A DNA stretch of 18,182 nucleotides from an uncultured Agathobaculum sp. (GCA_934504345.1 CAKSVR010000042.1:1-18182); one strand, 5' to 3'. Positions 6,148 through 14,038 are shown, counted from the first letter of the stretch. Program-made: numbers and translations. The notes: generated by a model not told the origin, from the letters alone.

Positions 6148-8058
6148 ATGGCAACCAAGCAGTTTAAGGCAGAATCCAAGCGTCTGCTCGATCTGATGAT
6201 CAACTCGATTTATACGCACAAGGAGATCTTCCTGCGCGAGCTGATCTCGAACGCATCCGATGCAACGGACAAGCTCTACTATAATGCAATGAAAGAGGGC
6301 AAGACCGGCATCACCCGCGACAGCCTGCCCATCGAGCTGACGCTCGACAAGGCGAACCGCCGCTTCATCATCGAGGATCACGGCTGCGGCATGACCGCAG
6401 AGGAGCTGGAGAGCAACCTCGGCACGATCGCCCGCTCGGGCTCGCTGGCGTTCAAGACCGAGAACGAGAAGCAGGACGACATCGACATCATCGGCCAGTT
6501 CGGCGTGGGCTTCTATGCGGCGTTCATGGTCGCAAAGCACGTTGAGGTCGTTTCCCGTGCGGTCGGCAGCGACGAGGCCAACCGCTGGGAGTCCGACGGT
6601 GCGGACGGCTACACCATTGCGCCGTGCGAGAAGCTGGAAAACGGCACGCGCATCACGCTGACCATCAAGGACAACACGGACACCGAGAATTATGACGAGT
6701 TCCTCGAGCCGTATCGCGTACAGGGCCTTGTAAAGAAGTATTCCGACTATATCCGTTACCCGATCAAGATGGATATGACCCGTTCCCGCATGAAGGAGAA
6801 GCCCGCCGATGCCGGTGACGATTACAAGCCGGAGTGGGAGGAGTACACCGAGAACGAAACGCTCAACTCCATGGTCCCGATCTGGAAGAAGTCCAAGAAA
6901 GAGCTCAAGGACGAGGACTACAACAGCTTCTACACCCAGAAGTTCTACGACTATCAGCCGCCGCTGTGCCATATCCACACGAGCGTGGAGGGCGCAGTAA
7001 CGTACACGGCGATGCTGTTCATCCCGTCGCACGCACCGATGGATTATTACACCAAGGACTACGAAAAGGGCCTCCAGCTGTACTCCAACGGCGTGCTCAT
7101 CATGGACAAGTGCGCTGACCTGCTGCCCGACCATTTCAGCTTCGTGCGCGGCATGGTCGATACCGCCGACCTGTCGCTCAACATCTCCCGTGAGATGCTC
7201 CAGCACGACCGCCACCTGAAAGCCATCGCACAGAGCATTGAGAAGAAGATCAAGAGCGAGCTGCTCAAGATGCAGAAGGACAGCCGTGAGGACTACGAGA
7301 AGTTCTGGGCTGCATTCGGCCGCCAGATCAAGTACGGCGCCTATGTCGAGTACGGCGCGCATAAGGAGCTGCTCCAGGACCTGCTGATGTACCATTCCTC
7401 CACCGAGGACAAGCTGGTGTCGCTGGCCGAGTACGTTTCCCGTATGAAAGAGGACCAGAAGTATATCTACTATGCGTGCGGCGAAACCGTGGACAAGATC
7501 AAGCTGCTGCCGGTGATGGAAACCCTGTCGGATAAGGGCTATGAAGTGCTGTGCATGGATGACAGCATCGATGAATTCTGCACCAAGATGATCGCCAAGT
7601 ATAACGACAAGGAGTTCAAGTCCATCGCGGATGCAGATCTGGGTCTGGACACCGAGGACGAAAAGGAAGAGATCAAGAAGCTCAGCGAGGACAATAAGGA
7701 CGTTCTCGAAGCACTCGGCAAGGCGCTGGACGGCAAGGTCAAAAAGGTCGAGCTCACCAGCCGCCTGAAGAGCCATCCGTGCTGTCTGCGCGCCGAGGGC
7801 CCGGTAACGCTTGAGATGGAGAAGGTGCTCAACCAGCAGGCGGCCGTAAACGGCGGCCAGAGCGTACACGCCGAGCGTGTCCTCGAGCTGAACGCCGAGC
7901 ATCCGATCTTCAAGAAGCTGTGTGCCTTGCAGGCCGAGGGCTCGGATAAGGTAAATACCTATGCGGACATCCTGTATACGCAGGCACTGCTCATCGAGGG
8001 TATGCCGGTCGATGATCCGGTCGCATATGCGAATGCGGTTTGCAGCCTGCTGGCTTAA
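6148..8058 (+). CDS. htpG: Molecular chaperone HtpG (Hsp90 family)
   Basis: ATP-dependent cytoplasmic Hsp90 chaperone; 636 residues against about 625 in the family. The N-terminal GHKL ATPase shows FLRELISNASDA with Glu31, Asn35 and Asp38, then Asp77 in the DxGxG motif, the lid SNLGTIARSGS (89-99) and GQFGVGFYAAFMV (116-128). The middle domain carries the catalytic-arginine region LSLNISREMLQ, and the dimerisation domain completes the C-terminus. The ATG at 6148 is chosen over an in-frame GTG at 6136 because AGAGGTG lies 9 nt before it. The motif usually seen as DNGIGM reads DHGCGM here. Regulation is by the CIRCE element just upstream. Confidence 0.97.
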   Translation: MATKQFKAESKRLLDLMINSIYTHKEIFLRELISNASDATDKLYYNAMKEGKTGITRDSLPIELTLDKANRRFIIEDHGCGMTAEELESNLGTIARSGSLAFKTENEKQDDIDIIGQFGVGFYAAFMVAKHVEVVSRAVGSDEANRWESDGADGYTIAPCEKLENGTRITLTIKDNTDTENYDEFLEPYRVQGLVKKYSDYIRYPIKMDMTRSRMKEKPADAGDDYKPEWEEYTENETLNSMVPIWKKSKKELKDEDYNSFYTQKFYDYQPPLCHIHTSVEGAVTYTAMLFIPSHAPMDYYTKDYEKGLQLYSNGVLIMDKCADLLPDHFSFVRGMVDTADLSLNISREMLQHDRHLKAIAQSIEKKIKSELLKMQKDSREDYEKFWAAFGRQIKYGAYVEYGAHKELLQDLLMYHSSTEDKLVSLAEYVSRMKEDQKYIYYACGETVDKIKLLPVMETLSDKGYEVLCMDDSIDEFCTKMIAKYNDKEFKSIADADLGLDTEDEKEEIKKLSEDNKDVLEALGKALDGKVKKVELTSRLKSHPCCLRAEGPVTLEMEKVLNQQAAVNGGQSVHAERVLELNAEHPIFKKLCALQAEGSDKVNTYADILYTQALLIEGMPVDDPVAYANAVCSLLA

Positions 8059-8064
8059 AAGATA

Positions 8065-8288
8065 GGAGATAGGAGGGAGGAGATAGGAGTTAAACCGGAT
8101 GATTTACCGATACCGTAGGGCGGGGTGACCCCAGAAGGTGAATTGCCCATAGGGCAAGAGAGGCCACTCTGGAGTGCCCCGCCGCTGTAACAGAGTGCTC
8201 GCATTTACGTGCGGCGGCATGAGGTCATGCCGCCCTACGGGAAACGTAAACCGTTATCCACTCCTCCCTCCTAACTCCTCACTCTATT
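8065..8288. repeat. MITE-like element with purine/pyrimidine-rich terminal inverted repeats
   Basis: The outer ends 8065-8082 and 8261-8278 are inverted repeats matching at 17 of 18 positions (GGAGATAGGAGGGAGGAG type). A second inner inverted repeat, CCGTAGGGCGG, lies at about 8113-8123 and 8230-8241. Inside are further hairpins, for example TTGCCC/GGGCAA near 8143-8157 and GGCGGCATGA/TCATGCCGCC near 8213-8236. No protein is encoded. It fills almost the whole gap between htpG and the lipid kinase gene. A related partial copy lies at 5591-5665. Mobility by a transposase in trans is inference; no clear target duplication was found. Confidence 0.65.
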
Positions 8289-8300
8289 GGGGGTGTTTGC

Positions 8301-9215
8301 ATGAAAAAAATGCTATGGATACTCAATCCGCACGCCGGGCGCGGCGCGATGAGCGGCAAGATCATCGGCTGTGTCACCGAATTTCAAAAGGCGGGCTACG
8401 ATGTCACCATCTACATCACGCAGGGCTCACAGGATGCGACCCGCGTGGCGCGGGAACGGGCGCATGAGTTCGACCGCATTGTCTGCGCGGGCGGCGACGG
8501 CACGCTCAACGAGGTCGTTACCGGCCTGATGCAGGTGGAGGACCGTCCGGTGCTGGGCTATGTGCCCGCCGGCACGACGAACGACTTTGCCTCCAGCCTC
8601 GGCATCTCCAAGGTGCCCGCCGAGGCGGCTGTCACCGCGGCGGGCGATACCTTGCAGGCACTCGACATCGGCCGCTTCAACGACCGGTATTTCAACTATA
8701 TCGCGGCGTTCGGTGCATTCACCGAGGTTTCCTATGCAACGCCGCAGCAGACCAAGAACATTTTCGGCCGGGCGGCGTATATCGTCGAGGGCATCAAGGC
8801 GCTCACTAACATCAAGATCCACGACCTCCGTGTCACCAGCAGGGAAATGAATATCGAGGACGAGTTCATCTACGGCATGGTGACGAACACGGTGTCGGTC
8901 GGCGGCTTCAAGACCATCCGGCCGGACGGCGTGGCGCTCGATGACGGGCTGTACGAGGTGCTGCTCATCTATCCGGTCGAGAACCCGATGGAGCTGCAAT
9001 GGCTGGCCAACGACCTGCTGACCCACAATGTCGAGTCCAATCGCTTCGTGTACTTCCGCACCTCGCAGATCACGTTCGAGTCCGAGGACGAGGTGCCGTG
9101 GACGCTGGACGGCGAGTTCGGCGGCGCGGAACGCAGGGTGCAGATAACAAATTGCAGCCGCGCCATCACATTCGCGACCGGAAAACCGCTCGAGGCGGAA
9201 CAAATCGAAGAATAA
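8301..9215 (+). CDS. Diacylglycerol kinase family lipid kinase (DagK/YegS-like)
   Basis: A 304-residue cytoplasmic lipid kinase. It opens with KKMLWILNPHAGRG, the family nucleotide-binding strand. The hallmark GGDGTLNEV lies at 64-72 and PAGTTNDFA at 89-97. The C-terminal double-sandwich domain holds FIYGMVTNTVSVGGF and the conserved VPWTLDGEFGG segment whose Asp-Gly-Glu forms part of the active site. Start ATG at 8301 with a GGGGGTG site. The likely role is phosphorylation of diacylglycerol to phosphatidic acid for lipid recycling, but members with other lipid substrates exist and the substrate cannot be told here. It is followed by a strong terminator. Confidence 0.93.
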   Translation: MKKMLWILNPHAGRGAMSGKIIGCVTEFQKAGYDVTIYITQGSQDATRVARERAHEFDRIVCAGGDGTLNEVVTGLMQVEDRPVLGYVPAGTTNDFASSLGISKVPAEAAVTAAGDTLQALDIGRFNDRYFNYIAAFGAFTEVSYATPQQTKNIFGRAAYIVEGIKALTNIKIHDLRVTSREMNIEDEFIYGMVTNTVSVGGFKTIRPDGVALDDGLYEVLLIYPVENPMELQWLANDLLTHNVESNRFVYFRTSQITFESEDEVPWTLDGEFGGAERRVQITNCSRAITFATGKPLEAEQIEE

Positions 9216-9219
9216 CAGA

Positions 9220-9256
9220 GCTCCCGCAGGATTTCCGTCCTGCGGGAGCTTTTTTG
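9220..9256 (+). terminator. Intrinsic terminator of the lipid kinase gene
   Basis: A perfect 12-bp stem GCTCCCGCAGGA with complement (9220-9231 and 9238-9249), 6-nt loop, then six T. It starts 4 bp after the stop codon. Confidence 0.95.
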
Positions 9257-9295
9257 TTATGATTTTCCGGATACCCGGTGAAAGGCATCGTCATT

Positions 9296-9319
9296 TTCCA
9301 TTCTCCATTCTCCATTCTC
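9296..9319. repeat. Short CCATTCT tandem tract
   Basis: Three 8-9 bp units of the type CCATTCT(C) in a row, just beyond the spoVFB stop codon. It is a simple pyrimidine-rich tract similar in style to the ends of the 8065-8288 element. No function is evident. Confidence 0.5.
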
Positions 9320-9323
9320 AATT

Positions 9324-9908
9324 TTAGAGATTGGGCGCGAGAAGAATGGGCTGGATCTGCGTTCCGTCCATCGCCATATCGATGGTATGCGGGATAAGTG
9401 TCATTTCCGCGACGAGCGAGCGCGGCTTGCTGTGCGGCGCATCCTGCCGGAGCGGCACGAAGTAGTAATGCCGCCGATTCAGCAGCGTGCCAAGGTTCGC
9501 GGCACTGCCGGACAGGCCATCGTTGGTGGAAACGGCCAGCACGACCGGACGTTCTCCGCGCAGGTGGCTCTTAACGGCCATGGCAGCGGGCGTGTCCGTG
9601 ATGCCGTGCGCCAGCTTTGCCAGCGTGTTGCCCGTACACGGCGCGACAACGAGCACATCGAACATCGCCTTGGGGCCGATGGGCTCGGCGGAAACGATGC
9701 TGTCGATGGGCGCGGCTCCGGTGAGTGCGGTCAGCTCCTCGCGCCAGTGGGCAGCGGTGCCGAAACGGGTGTCGAGCGTGCCCGCGTTGTCGGACAGGAT
9801 GGGCGTGACGGCATCGCCGCGCTCGGTCAGCAGCCGGATGACTGGCAGGACCTTGGCGAACGTACAGAACGACCCGGTCAGCACAAAACCGATGCGTAAG
9901 CTGCTCAT
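9324..9908 (-). CDS. spoVFB: Dipicolinate synthase subunit B
   Basis: Flavoprotein-fold subunit of the enzyme that makes dipicolinic acid, the calcium chelator of the spore core, in the mother cell. 194 residues against about 200 in Bacillus SpoVFB. It starts RIGFVLTGSFCTF and contains the family block VVAPCTGNTLAKLAHGITDTPAAMAVKSHLR (about 89-119). Its ATG (9908-9906) overlaps the spoVFA stop (9907-9905) as ATGA, so the two subunits are meant to be co-translated. In the arrangement seen here the upstream partner is split by a 6.5-kb insertion, which would cut this gene off from the spoVFA promoter as well. No independent promoter is evident. Confidence 0.95.
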   Translation of the reverse strand: MSSLRIGFVLTGSFCTFAKVLPVIRLLTERGDAVTPILSDNAGTLDTRFGTAAHWREELTALTGAAPIDSIVSAEPIGPKAMFDVLVVAPCTGNTLAKLAHGITDTPAAMAVKSHLRGERPVVLAVSTNDGLSGSAANLGTLLNRRHYYFVPLRQDAPHSKPRSLVAEMTLIPHTIDMAMDGTQIQPILLAPNL

Positions 9909-10444
9909 AAGATGTCCTCCTCGTGCAGGATCGTGGTCACAGTGTCAAAAACGGCGCGGGCAGCGCTCAGCGGCGCGACCTTGCCCGGCAGGGACAGCGC
10001 GTGCAGCACACGGCAGCCCTCGGGAGGCTGGGCATCGGCGGCGAGGCCGCCCGGCAGCGAGGCGAGGTCGAGGATGAGGCACGGCGGTGTCAGCTCGGAC
10101 AGCACGGGCGCGGTGAGCACGGGTGCGGGCACGGTGTTGAAGATGAGGTCGAAGCCTGCAAGGTGTCCGCAGAGGGAACGGGTATCCAGCGCGGACAGTC
10201 CCGCCGCCGCGATGCGGGCAAAGTCGCGGGCACACCGCGCGGAAACCCAAACGTCAGCGCCGAGGGCGTGCAGCTTTCTGGCCAGCAGCATCCCGATGCG
10301 CCCTGCACCGATGACAAGGCATCGTGCTCCCTGCAAGGTGAACGCCGTCTGCTCCATCGCCAGCTGGAGCGCACCCTCGCAGGTAGGGAACGCCTTAGCG
10401 GTCCTGCACATACGCGCCGGTGCGCCCGCATAGGCTGACAGCAA
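9905..10444 (-). CDS. spoVFA: Dipicolinate synthase subunit A, C-terminal part (interrupted gene)
   Basis: This is the NAD(P)-binding half of SpoVFA/DpaA. Family sequence starts right after the CCT codon at 10387-10385: TCEGALQLAMEQTAFTLQGARCLVIGAGRIG, with the Rossmann GxGxxG, then LDLASLPGG and LPGKVAP. The 20 codons from 10444 to 10388 belong to the inserted element and have no family counterpart. The first 132 codons of the gene are at 17324-16929. Joined at CCT the protein has 291 residues (Bacillus SpoVFA about 297) without a frame change. Everything in this half is intact, so the gene is interrupted, not decayed. It overlaps spoVFB by 4 nt. Alone it lacks the N-terminal domain and is unlikely to be active. 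Confidence 0.93.
   Translation of the reverse strand: MLSAYAGAPARMCRTAKAFPTCEGALQLAMEQTAFTLQGARCLVIGAGRIGMLLARKLHALGADVWVSARCARDFARIAAAGLSALDTRSLCGHLAGFDLIFNTVPAPVLTAPVLSELTPPCLILDLASLPGGLAADAQPPEGCRVLHALSLPGKVAPLSAARAVFDTVTTILHEEDIL
10375..10406. other. Attachment site, spoVFA C-terminal junction
   Basis: On the minus strand the element side reads GCTAAGGCGTTC, then CCT, then the gene side ACCTGCGAGGG. The element arm GCTAAGGCG is partly repeated in inverted form (CGCGTTGGC, 7 of 9) at the other junction, and the gene arm CTGCG pairs with CGCAG there. The shared core is only the CCT, consistent with the 2-bp crossover of serine recombinases. Confidence 0.65.
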
Positions 10445-10458
10445 AGGAGGGGACAGCG

Positions 10459-10596
10459 ATGAAGCTCACCGAACCGGAAAAGAACGCGATCGCGCGCCGC
10501 ATGACCGAGGGACTGCTCCGCGCACTGTGCGCCGAGGGTGCGCTGCCGCCCGAGCGGCTGGAGCCGGTGCTCGAGCTGTTGTGCGGAGGCCGCTGA
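10459..10596 (+). CDS. Small protein coupled to the serine recombinase
   Basis: A 45-residue frame starting MKLTEPEKNAIARRM and ending LELLCGGR. It has an excellent ribosome site, AAAGGAGG, 8 nt before the ATG. The stop codon is one base before the recombinase ATG and the recombinase ribosome site lies in its last codons, so the two are translationally coupled. It is predicted mainly helical, with charged residues and a short acidic/leucine C-terminal helix, loosely like a SHOCT-type helical hairpin. I do not recognise the family. Its position suggests an accessory or directionality factor for the recombinase, or merely a coupling peptide; this is inference. Confidence 0.6.
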   Translation: MKLTEPEKNAIARRMTEGLLRALCAEGALPPERLEPVLELLCGGR

Positions 10597-10597
10597 G

Positions 10598-11923
10598 ATG
10601 ATGCGCGTAGCGGCGTACTGCCGCGTTTCCACCTCGCAGGAGGACCAGCGCAATTCGCTGGAAAACCAGCGGCGGTTTTTCGATGAATACATCCGCCGTC
10701 AGCCGGACTGGGAGCTCGCAGAGGTCTACGCGGACGAGGGTCTGTCCGGCACCTCGACCGACCGGCCTGCGTTCCGGCGGATGCTGACAGCGGCAGCCGA
10801 GGGACAGCTCGACCTCATCCTCACCAAGGAGGTCAGCCGCTTTGCGCGAAACACGGTCGATGCGCTGGCGTATACGCGGCTTTTGCGGCGGCAGGGCGTG
10901 GGGATCGTGTTTCTGAGCGACAATATCGACACCCGCCAGAATGACGGCGAGTTCCGGCTGACCATCATGGCGAGTGTGGCGCAGGAGGAGAGCCGGAAGA
11001 TCTCCGAGCGGGTCAAGTGGGGACAGCAGCGCTCGATGGAGCACGGCGTGGTGTTCGGCTGCGACAATATCTACGGGTTTTCCCTGCGGGGTGGGGAATT
11101 GACCGTGAAGCCTGAACAGGCGGCAGTCGTCCGCGAGGTGTACCGCCGCTTTCTGCTGGACGGCAAAGGCACTTACATCATCGCCCGCGAGCTGACCGCC
11201 GAGGGCATCCCGCCGCCGGGCGGGAAAGGCAAGGCGTGGTCGTCCACCATGGTGCTGCGGCTGCTCCGCGGCGAGAAATACTGCGGCGACCTGCTCCAGC
11301 GCAAGAGCTGCACGCCGGATTTCCTCGACCACCGCCGGGTGAAGAACGAGGGACAGTCCCCGCAGGTGTATCTGCGGGAGCACCATGAGGCCATCGTGCC
11401 GCGCGGCGTGTTCGAGGCCGTCCAGCGGGAGCTCGACCGCCGACAGGCGGCGCGGGGGCACAACAGCCGACCGTCCGCGCGGTACTGGTGCTCGGGAAAG
11501 CTGGTGTGCGGGCAGTGCGGCAGCCGGTTTGTGCCGCGCAGGGGCGCACAGGCAGACGGCGGTCTGCGGTGGGTGTGCGGAAAACGGGTGCAGCACGGCA
11601 TGGCGGCGTGCGCCGCTCCGGCGGTCGGCAATCGAACGCTGCTGGCGTGCATGGAGAAAGCCGTGCAGGCATTGCCCATCGACCGTGAGGCCGTCCTCCG
11701 GCAGACATTGTACGCTATCCCCGGCCTCACAAGAGCCGAAAGACAGCGATTCCGCACGATTCTGCGGGAAAAGCTGCACAGCGAGGCGGTATATGGCGCA
11801 CTGCTGGGTCATATCACCGTAACAGGGGAGGGCTTGTCTGTATATCTGCAAGGCGTGTCCGAGCCGCTCTGCTTTGACCTTGCGGGCAGAGAAAAACCGC
11901 CCGCGCAGAGCACGGACGGCTGA
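10598..11923 (+). CDS. Large serine recombinase (site-specific integrase/excisionase)
   Basis: A 441-residue large serine recombinase. The resolvase domain (about 4-150) begins VAAYCRVST with catalytic Ser11 and Arg9 next to it; YADEGLSGTSTDRPAFRRM and KEVSRFARN carry further active-site residues. The recombinase domain (about 160-260) contains IARELTAEGIPPPGG and SSTMVLRLLRGEKYCGDLLQ. A zinc ribbon follows with Cys304, Cys307, Cys327 and Cys338. The C-terminal coiled-coil part is short, so the protein is at the small end of the class. The double ATG at 10598/10601 follows CGGAGG. It lies just inside the element and points inward. It probably both inserts the element in spoVFA and removes it, like SpoIVCA for skin. 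It converges on the TtcA-like gene with 3 bp between stop codons. Confidence 0.95.
   Translation: MMRVAAYCRVSTSQEDQRNSLENQRRFFDEYIRRQPDWELAEVYADEGLSGTSTDRPAFRRMLTAAAEGQLDLILTKEVSRFARNTVDALAYTRLLRRQGVGIVFLSDNIDTRQNDGEFRLTIMASVAQEESRKISERVKWGQQRSMEHGVVFGCDNIYGFSLRGGELTVKPEQAAVVREVYRRFLLDGKGTYIIARELTAEGIPPPGGKGKAWSSTMVLRLLRGEKYCGDLLQRKSCTPDFLDHRRVKNEGQSPQVYLREHHEAIVPRGVFEAVQRELDRRQAARGHNSRPSARYWCSGKLVCGQCGSRFVPRRGAQADGGLRWVCGKRVQHGMAACAAPAVGNRTLLACMEKAVQALPIDREAVLRQTLYAIPGLTRAERQRFRTILREKLHSEAVYGALLGHITVTGEGLSVYLQGVSEPLCFDLAGREKPPAQSTDG
11892..11919 (-). terminator. Terminator of the cysteine desulfurase-TtcA operon
   Basis: On the minus strand, CCGTCCG (11919-11913) pairs with CGGGCGG (11903-11897, one T-G pair), followed by five T. 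It lies inside the 3' end of the convergent recombinase gene, 8 bp beyond the TtcA-like stop codon. Confidence 0.6.
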
Positions 11924-11926
11924 ATA

Positions 11927-12787
11927 CTATTCGCTTTTCTTTCCGCGTTCCTCGTAATCATCAAGGAACGAGTGGAGCACGCCGCCGGTCTTGTAACCGG
12001 GCATCATGTCCAGATTTACCGCGTGGATACTGTTGAAGATGCTGCGCTCGATATTCGGGTTGTCGCGGCGCAGACGGCGCAGGAGTATCTTGACCTCCTG
12101 CCGCTTGGAACCACCGCCGCCGTTGTCGCACATGGTGCAGTTTTCGGTGAAGCGGCAGGCGCACTGGATAAATTCGAGGTCGTTATACTGCTTCCACGCG
12201 AGAATATCCTCCTCGTGGATGCAGTACAGCGGACGGATGAGCTCCATGCCCGCAAAGTTGGTGCTGAGCAGCTTGGGCAGCATGGCCTGCATCTGCGAGC
12301 CGTAGAACATACTCATCACGGTCGTTTCAATGACATCGTTGAAGTGGTGGCCGAGCGCGATCTTGTTGCAGCCGAGCTCCTGCGCCTTGCTGTACAGATA
12401 GCCGCGGCGCATCCGCGCGCACAGGTAGCACGGGTTCTTCTCGCTGCTGTTGGCGACCGCGAAAACATCGGTTTCGAACACGGTGATCGGGATATGGAGC
12501 AGCGCGGCGTTGCTCTCGATCTTATTGCGGTTGATCTCGTTGTAGCCGGGGTCCATGACGAGGAACACCACCTCGAACGGCACCTCGCTGTACCGCTGGA
12601 GCAGCTGCATCAGCTTTGCCATCAGCATGGAATCCTTGCCGCCGGAGATGCACACGGCGATCTTATCGCCCGGCTGGATGAGCTGATACTGCCGGACGGC
12701 CAGCGTGAACGGGTTCCAGATGGTCTTGCGGAATTTTTTGATGATACTGCGCTCGATCAGCTCGTGCGGCTGTAAATCTCGTTTCAT
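11927..12787 (-). CDS. TtcA-family tRNA thiolation protein (PP-loop ATPase)
   Basis: A 286-residue PP-loop ATPase of the TtcA/TtuA type, which adenylates a base in tRNA and replaces oxygen with sulfur. The PP-loop SGGKDS lies at 48-53. CYLC at 120-123, in the context PCYLCARMRRGYLY, is the family CxxC that holds an iron-sulfur cluster; a third ligand would be among Cys209, Cys211 and Cys217. GHHFNDVIETTVMSMFY is the conserved catalytic block. Start ATG at 12787 with AGGAG 7 nt upstream. It is 18 bp behind the cysteine desulfurase gene, its probable sulfur donor. In Proteobacteria TtcA makes 2-thiocytidine-32; the target in clostridia is not certain. It lies within the spoVFA-intervening element. 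Confidence 0.9.
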   Translation of the reverse strand: MKRDLQPHELIERSIIKKFRKTIWNPFTLAVRQYQLIQPGDKIAVCISGGKDSMLMAKLMQLLQRYSEVPFEVVFLVMDPGYNEINRNKIESNAALLHIPITVFETDVFAVANSSEKNPCYLCARMRRGYLYSKAQELGCNKIALGHHFNDVIETTVMSMFYGSQMQAMLPKLLSTNFAGMELIRPLYCIHEEDILAWKQYNDLEFIQCACRFTENCTMCDNGGGGSKRQEVKILLRRLRRDNPNIERSIFNSIHAVNLDMMPGYKTGGVLHSFLDDYEERGKKSE

Positions 12788-12805
12788 AACTATGCTCCTG
12801 CTGAT

Positions 12806-13927
12806 TTATTTTACCAGTTCGTGATAACACTGGTCAAAAACGGACAGAAATTCATCGATTTCGGCATCCGTGGTGAGGTGGCTCAGGCTGATGCGCCACG
12901 AGGACAGCGCATTGCGCCGGTCGCGGCTGACGGCGAACACCGCCCGGGAGGGAAGTCCGTCCGCCGAGCAGGCGGATTTGACCGAAACGCACACGCCTTT
13001 TTCGGACAGCGCCCGCTGGAACACGGTTCCCTTGACGTTCCTGACACTCAGGTTGAGGATGTGCGGCACGGCGTGCTCCGGGCTGTTGATACGCACCGCC
13101 GGATAGGCCGCAAGGGCTTTCCGCAGCCGCGCACTGTGGCGCTGAACGGCCGTACAGCGGTTTTCGCGCTCTCCGCACGCCAGCTCGAGTGCCAGCGCCG
13201 CCGAAGCCGCCAGCCCGAGCGCGGGCGTGCCGCTGCGGTACAGGGTCGTGCTGGCGCCGCCGTTCATCTGGGGCTCGAGCGGCATACGGCTGCGCTTGAG
13301 CAGCACGCCGCTCCCGCAGATGCCGCCAAACTTGTGCGGCGCAAAGCTCAGCGTGTCGATGCCGGAAAAGTCCACCGGGATGCGCCCGATGGCCTGTGTC
13401 GCATCAACGTGCAGACGGCAGTTCGGGTGGTCGGCCAGCAGCGCGGCGATCTTCTCGATGGGCTGGATGGTGCCGAGCTCGCTGTCCACCGCGCAGATGG
13501 CAACGAGCACCGTGTCCGGGCGGAGCAGCTCACGGACTTCCTCCGGGTCCACCGTGCCGTCCCGTCCGATGGAGAGCAGGTCGATCTCCCAGCCGCGCTC
13601 CTGTAAGGCGGTCAGGCTGCCGCTGACCGAGGAATGCTCGAGCGGCGTGGAGATGATGTGCCTGCCGATATGCCGCGAAGCCTGTGCGATGCCCTTGATG
13701 GCAAGGTTGTTCGCCTCAGTCGCACCCGAGGTGAAAATGACCTCGGCAGGGGATGCGCCGGTGAGCATGGCGATCTGCTCGGTGACACGCGCCATTTCCT
13801 CGCGGGCGGCCTTGCCCGCCGCGTGTACCGAGTTCGGGTTGGCCGGAAACCGGCGTTCCATATCGCAGAATCGCTCGAGCACTGCCGGATCGGCGGGTGC
13901 ATGGGCGGCATAATCGAGATAAATCAT
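12806..13927 (-). CDS. Cysteine desulfurase (NifS/IscS family)
   Basis: PLP enzyme that removes sulfur from cysteine as an enzyme-bound persulfide. 373 residues from the chosen ATG at 13927, which reads MIYLDYAAHAP and has GAGGAG 10 nt upstream; an ATG at 13945 is in frame but would destroy that ribosome site. FTSGATEANN is at 65-74, PLP lysine Lys199 in SFAPHKFGG, and the mobile-loop cysteine Cys320 in KSACSAD. HVDATQAIG supplies the cofactor-binding Asp. It has its own promoter and is followed at 18 bp by the TtcA-like gene, so it most likely feeds tRNA thiolation. It is a single dedicated desulfurase, with no IscU-type scaffold next to it. Confidence 0.94.
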   Translation of the reverse strand: MIYLDYAAHAPADPAVLERFCDMERRFPANPNSVHAAGKAAREEMARVTEQIAMLTGASPAEVIFTSGATEANNLAIKGIAQASRHIGRHIISTPLEHSSVSGSLTALQERGWEIDLLSIGRDGTVDPEEVRELLRPDTVLVAICAVDSELGTIQPIEKIAALLADHPNCRLHVDATQAIGRIPVDFSGIDTLSFAPHKFGGICGSGVLLKRSRMPLEPQMNGGASTTLYRSGTPALGLAASAALALELACGERENRCTAVQRHSARLRKALAAYPAVRINSPEHAVPHILNLSVRNVKGTVFQRALSEKGVCVSVKSACSADGLPSRAVFAVSRDRRNALSSWRISLSHLTTDAEIDEFLSVFDQCYHELVK

Positions 13928-13962
13928 AGCAGATGTGCTCCTCATTCAAACTAACGGGTATA

Positions 13963-13991
13963 ATCATAGCATTTCCGTAGGAAAAAGTCAA
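13963..13991 (-). promoter_or_regulatory. Promoter of the cysteine desulfurase-TtcA operon
   Basis: On the minus strand, -35 TTGACT (13991-13986), a 17-bp spacer and -10 TATGAT (13968-13963), 35 bp upstream of the start codon. It sits directly after the terminator of the que genes. Confidence 0.8.
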
Positions 13992-14000
13992 GACGGACAG

Positions 14001-14035
14001 AAAAAGACTGCTGTTTGGGGAAAACAGCAGTCTTT
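14001..14035 (-). terminator. Terminator of the queT-queF-queC operon
   Basis: A perfect 14-bp stem AAAGACTGCTGTTT with complement (14003-14016 and 14022-14035) around a 5-nt loop, ending in five T on the minus strand. It starts 4 bp after the queC stop codon. Confidence 0.92.
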
Positions 14036-14038
14036 CTT

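Noticed and set aside
6073..7902. A 609-codon open frame on the minus strand opposite htpG
   Set aside because: It is a shadow of the GC-rich htpG codons; no family motifs, and htpG on the other strand is beyond doubt.
8174..8467. A frame running from the MITE-like element into the lipid kinase gene
   Set aside because: It is out of frame with the kinase, starts inside the repeat and has no coding character.
9905..10444. spoVFA as an ordinary decayed pseudogene
   Set aside because: Both parts are free of frameshifts and stops up to the same codon and rejoin exactly in frame, which decay would not produce.
10466..11851. A 461-codon minus-strand frame opposite the recombinase
   Set aside because: It is a frame shadow with low-complexity Arg/Ala/His-rich sequence; the recombinase has all expected motifs.
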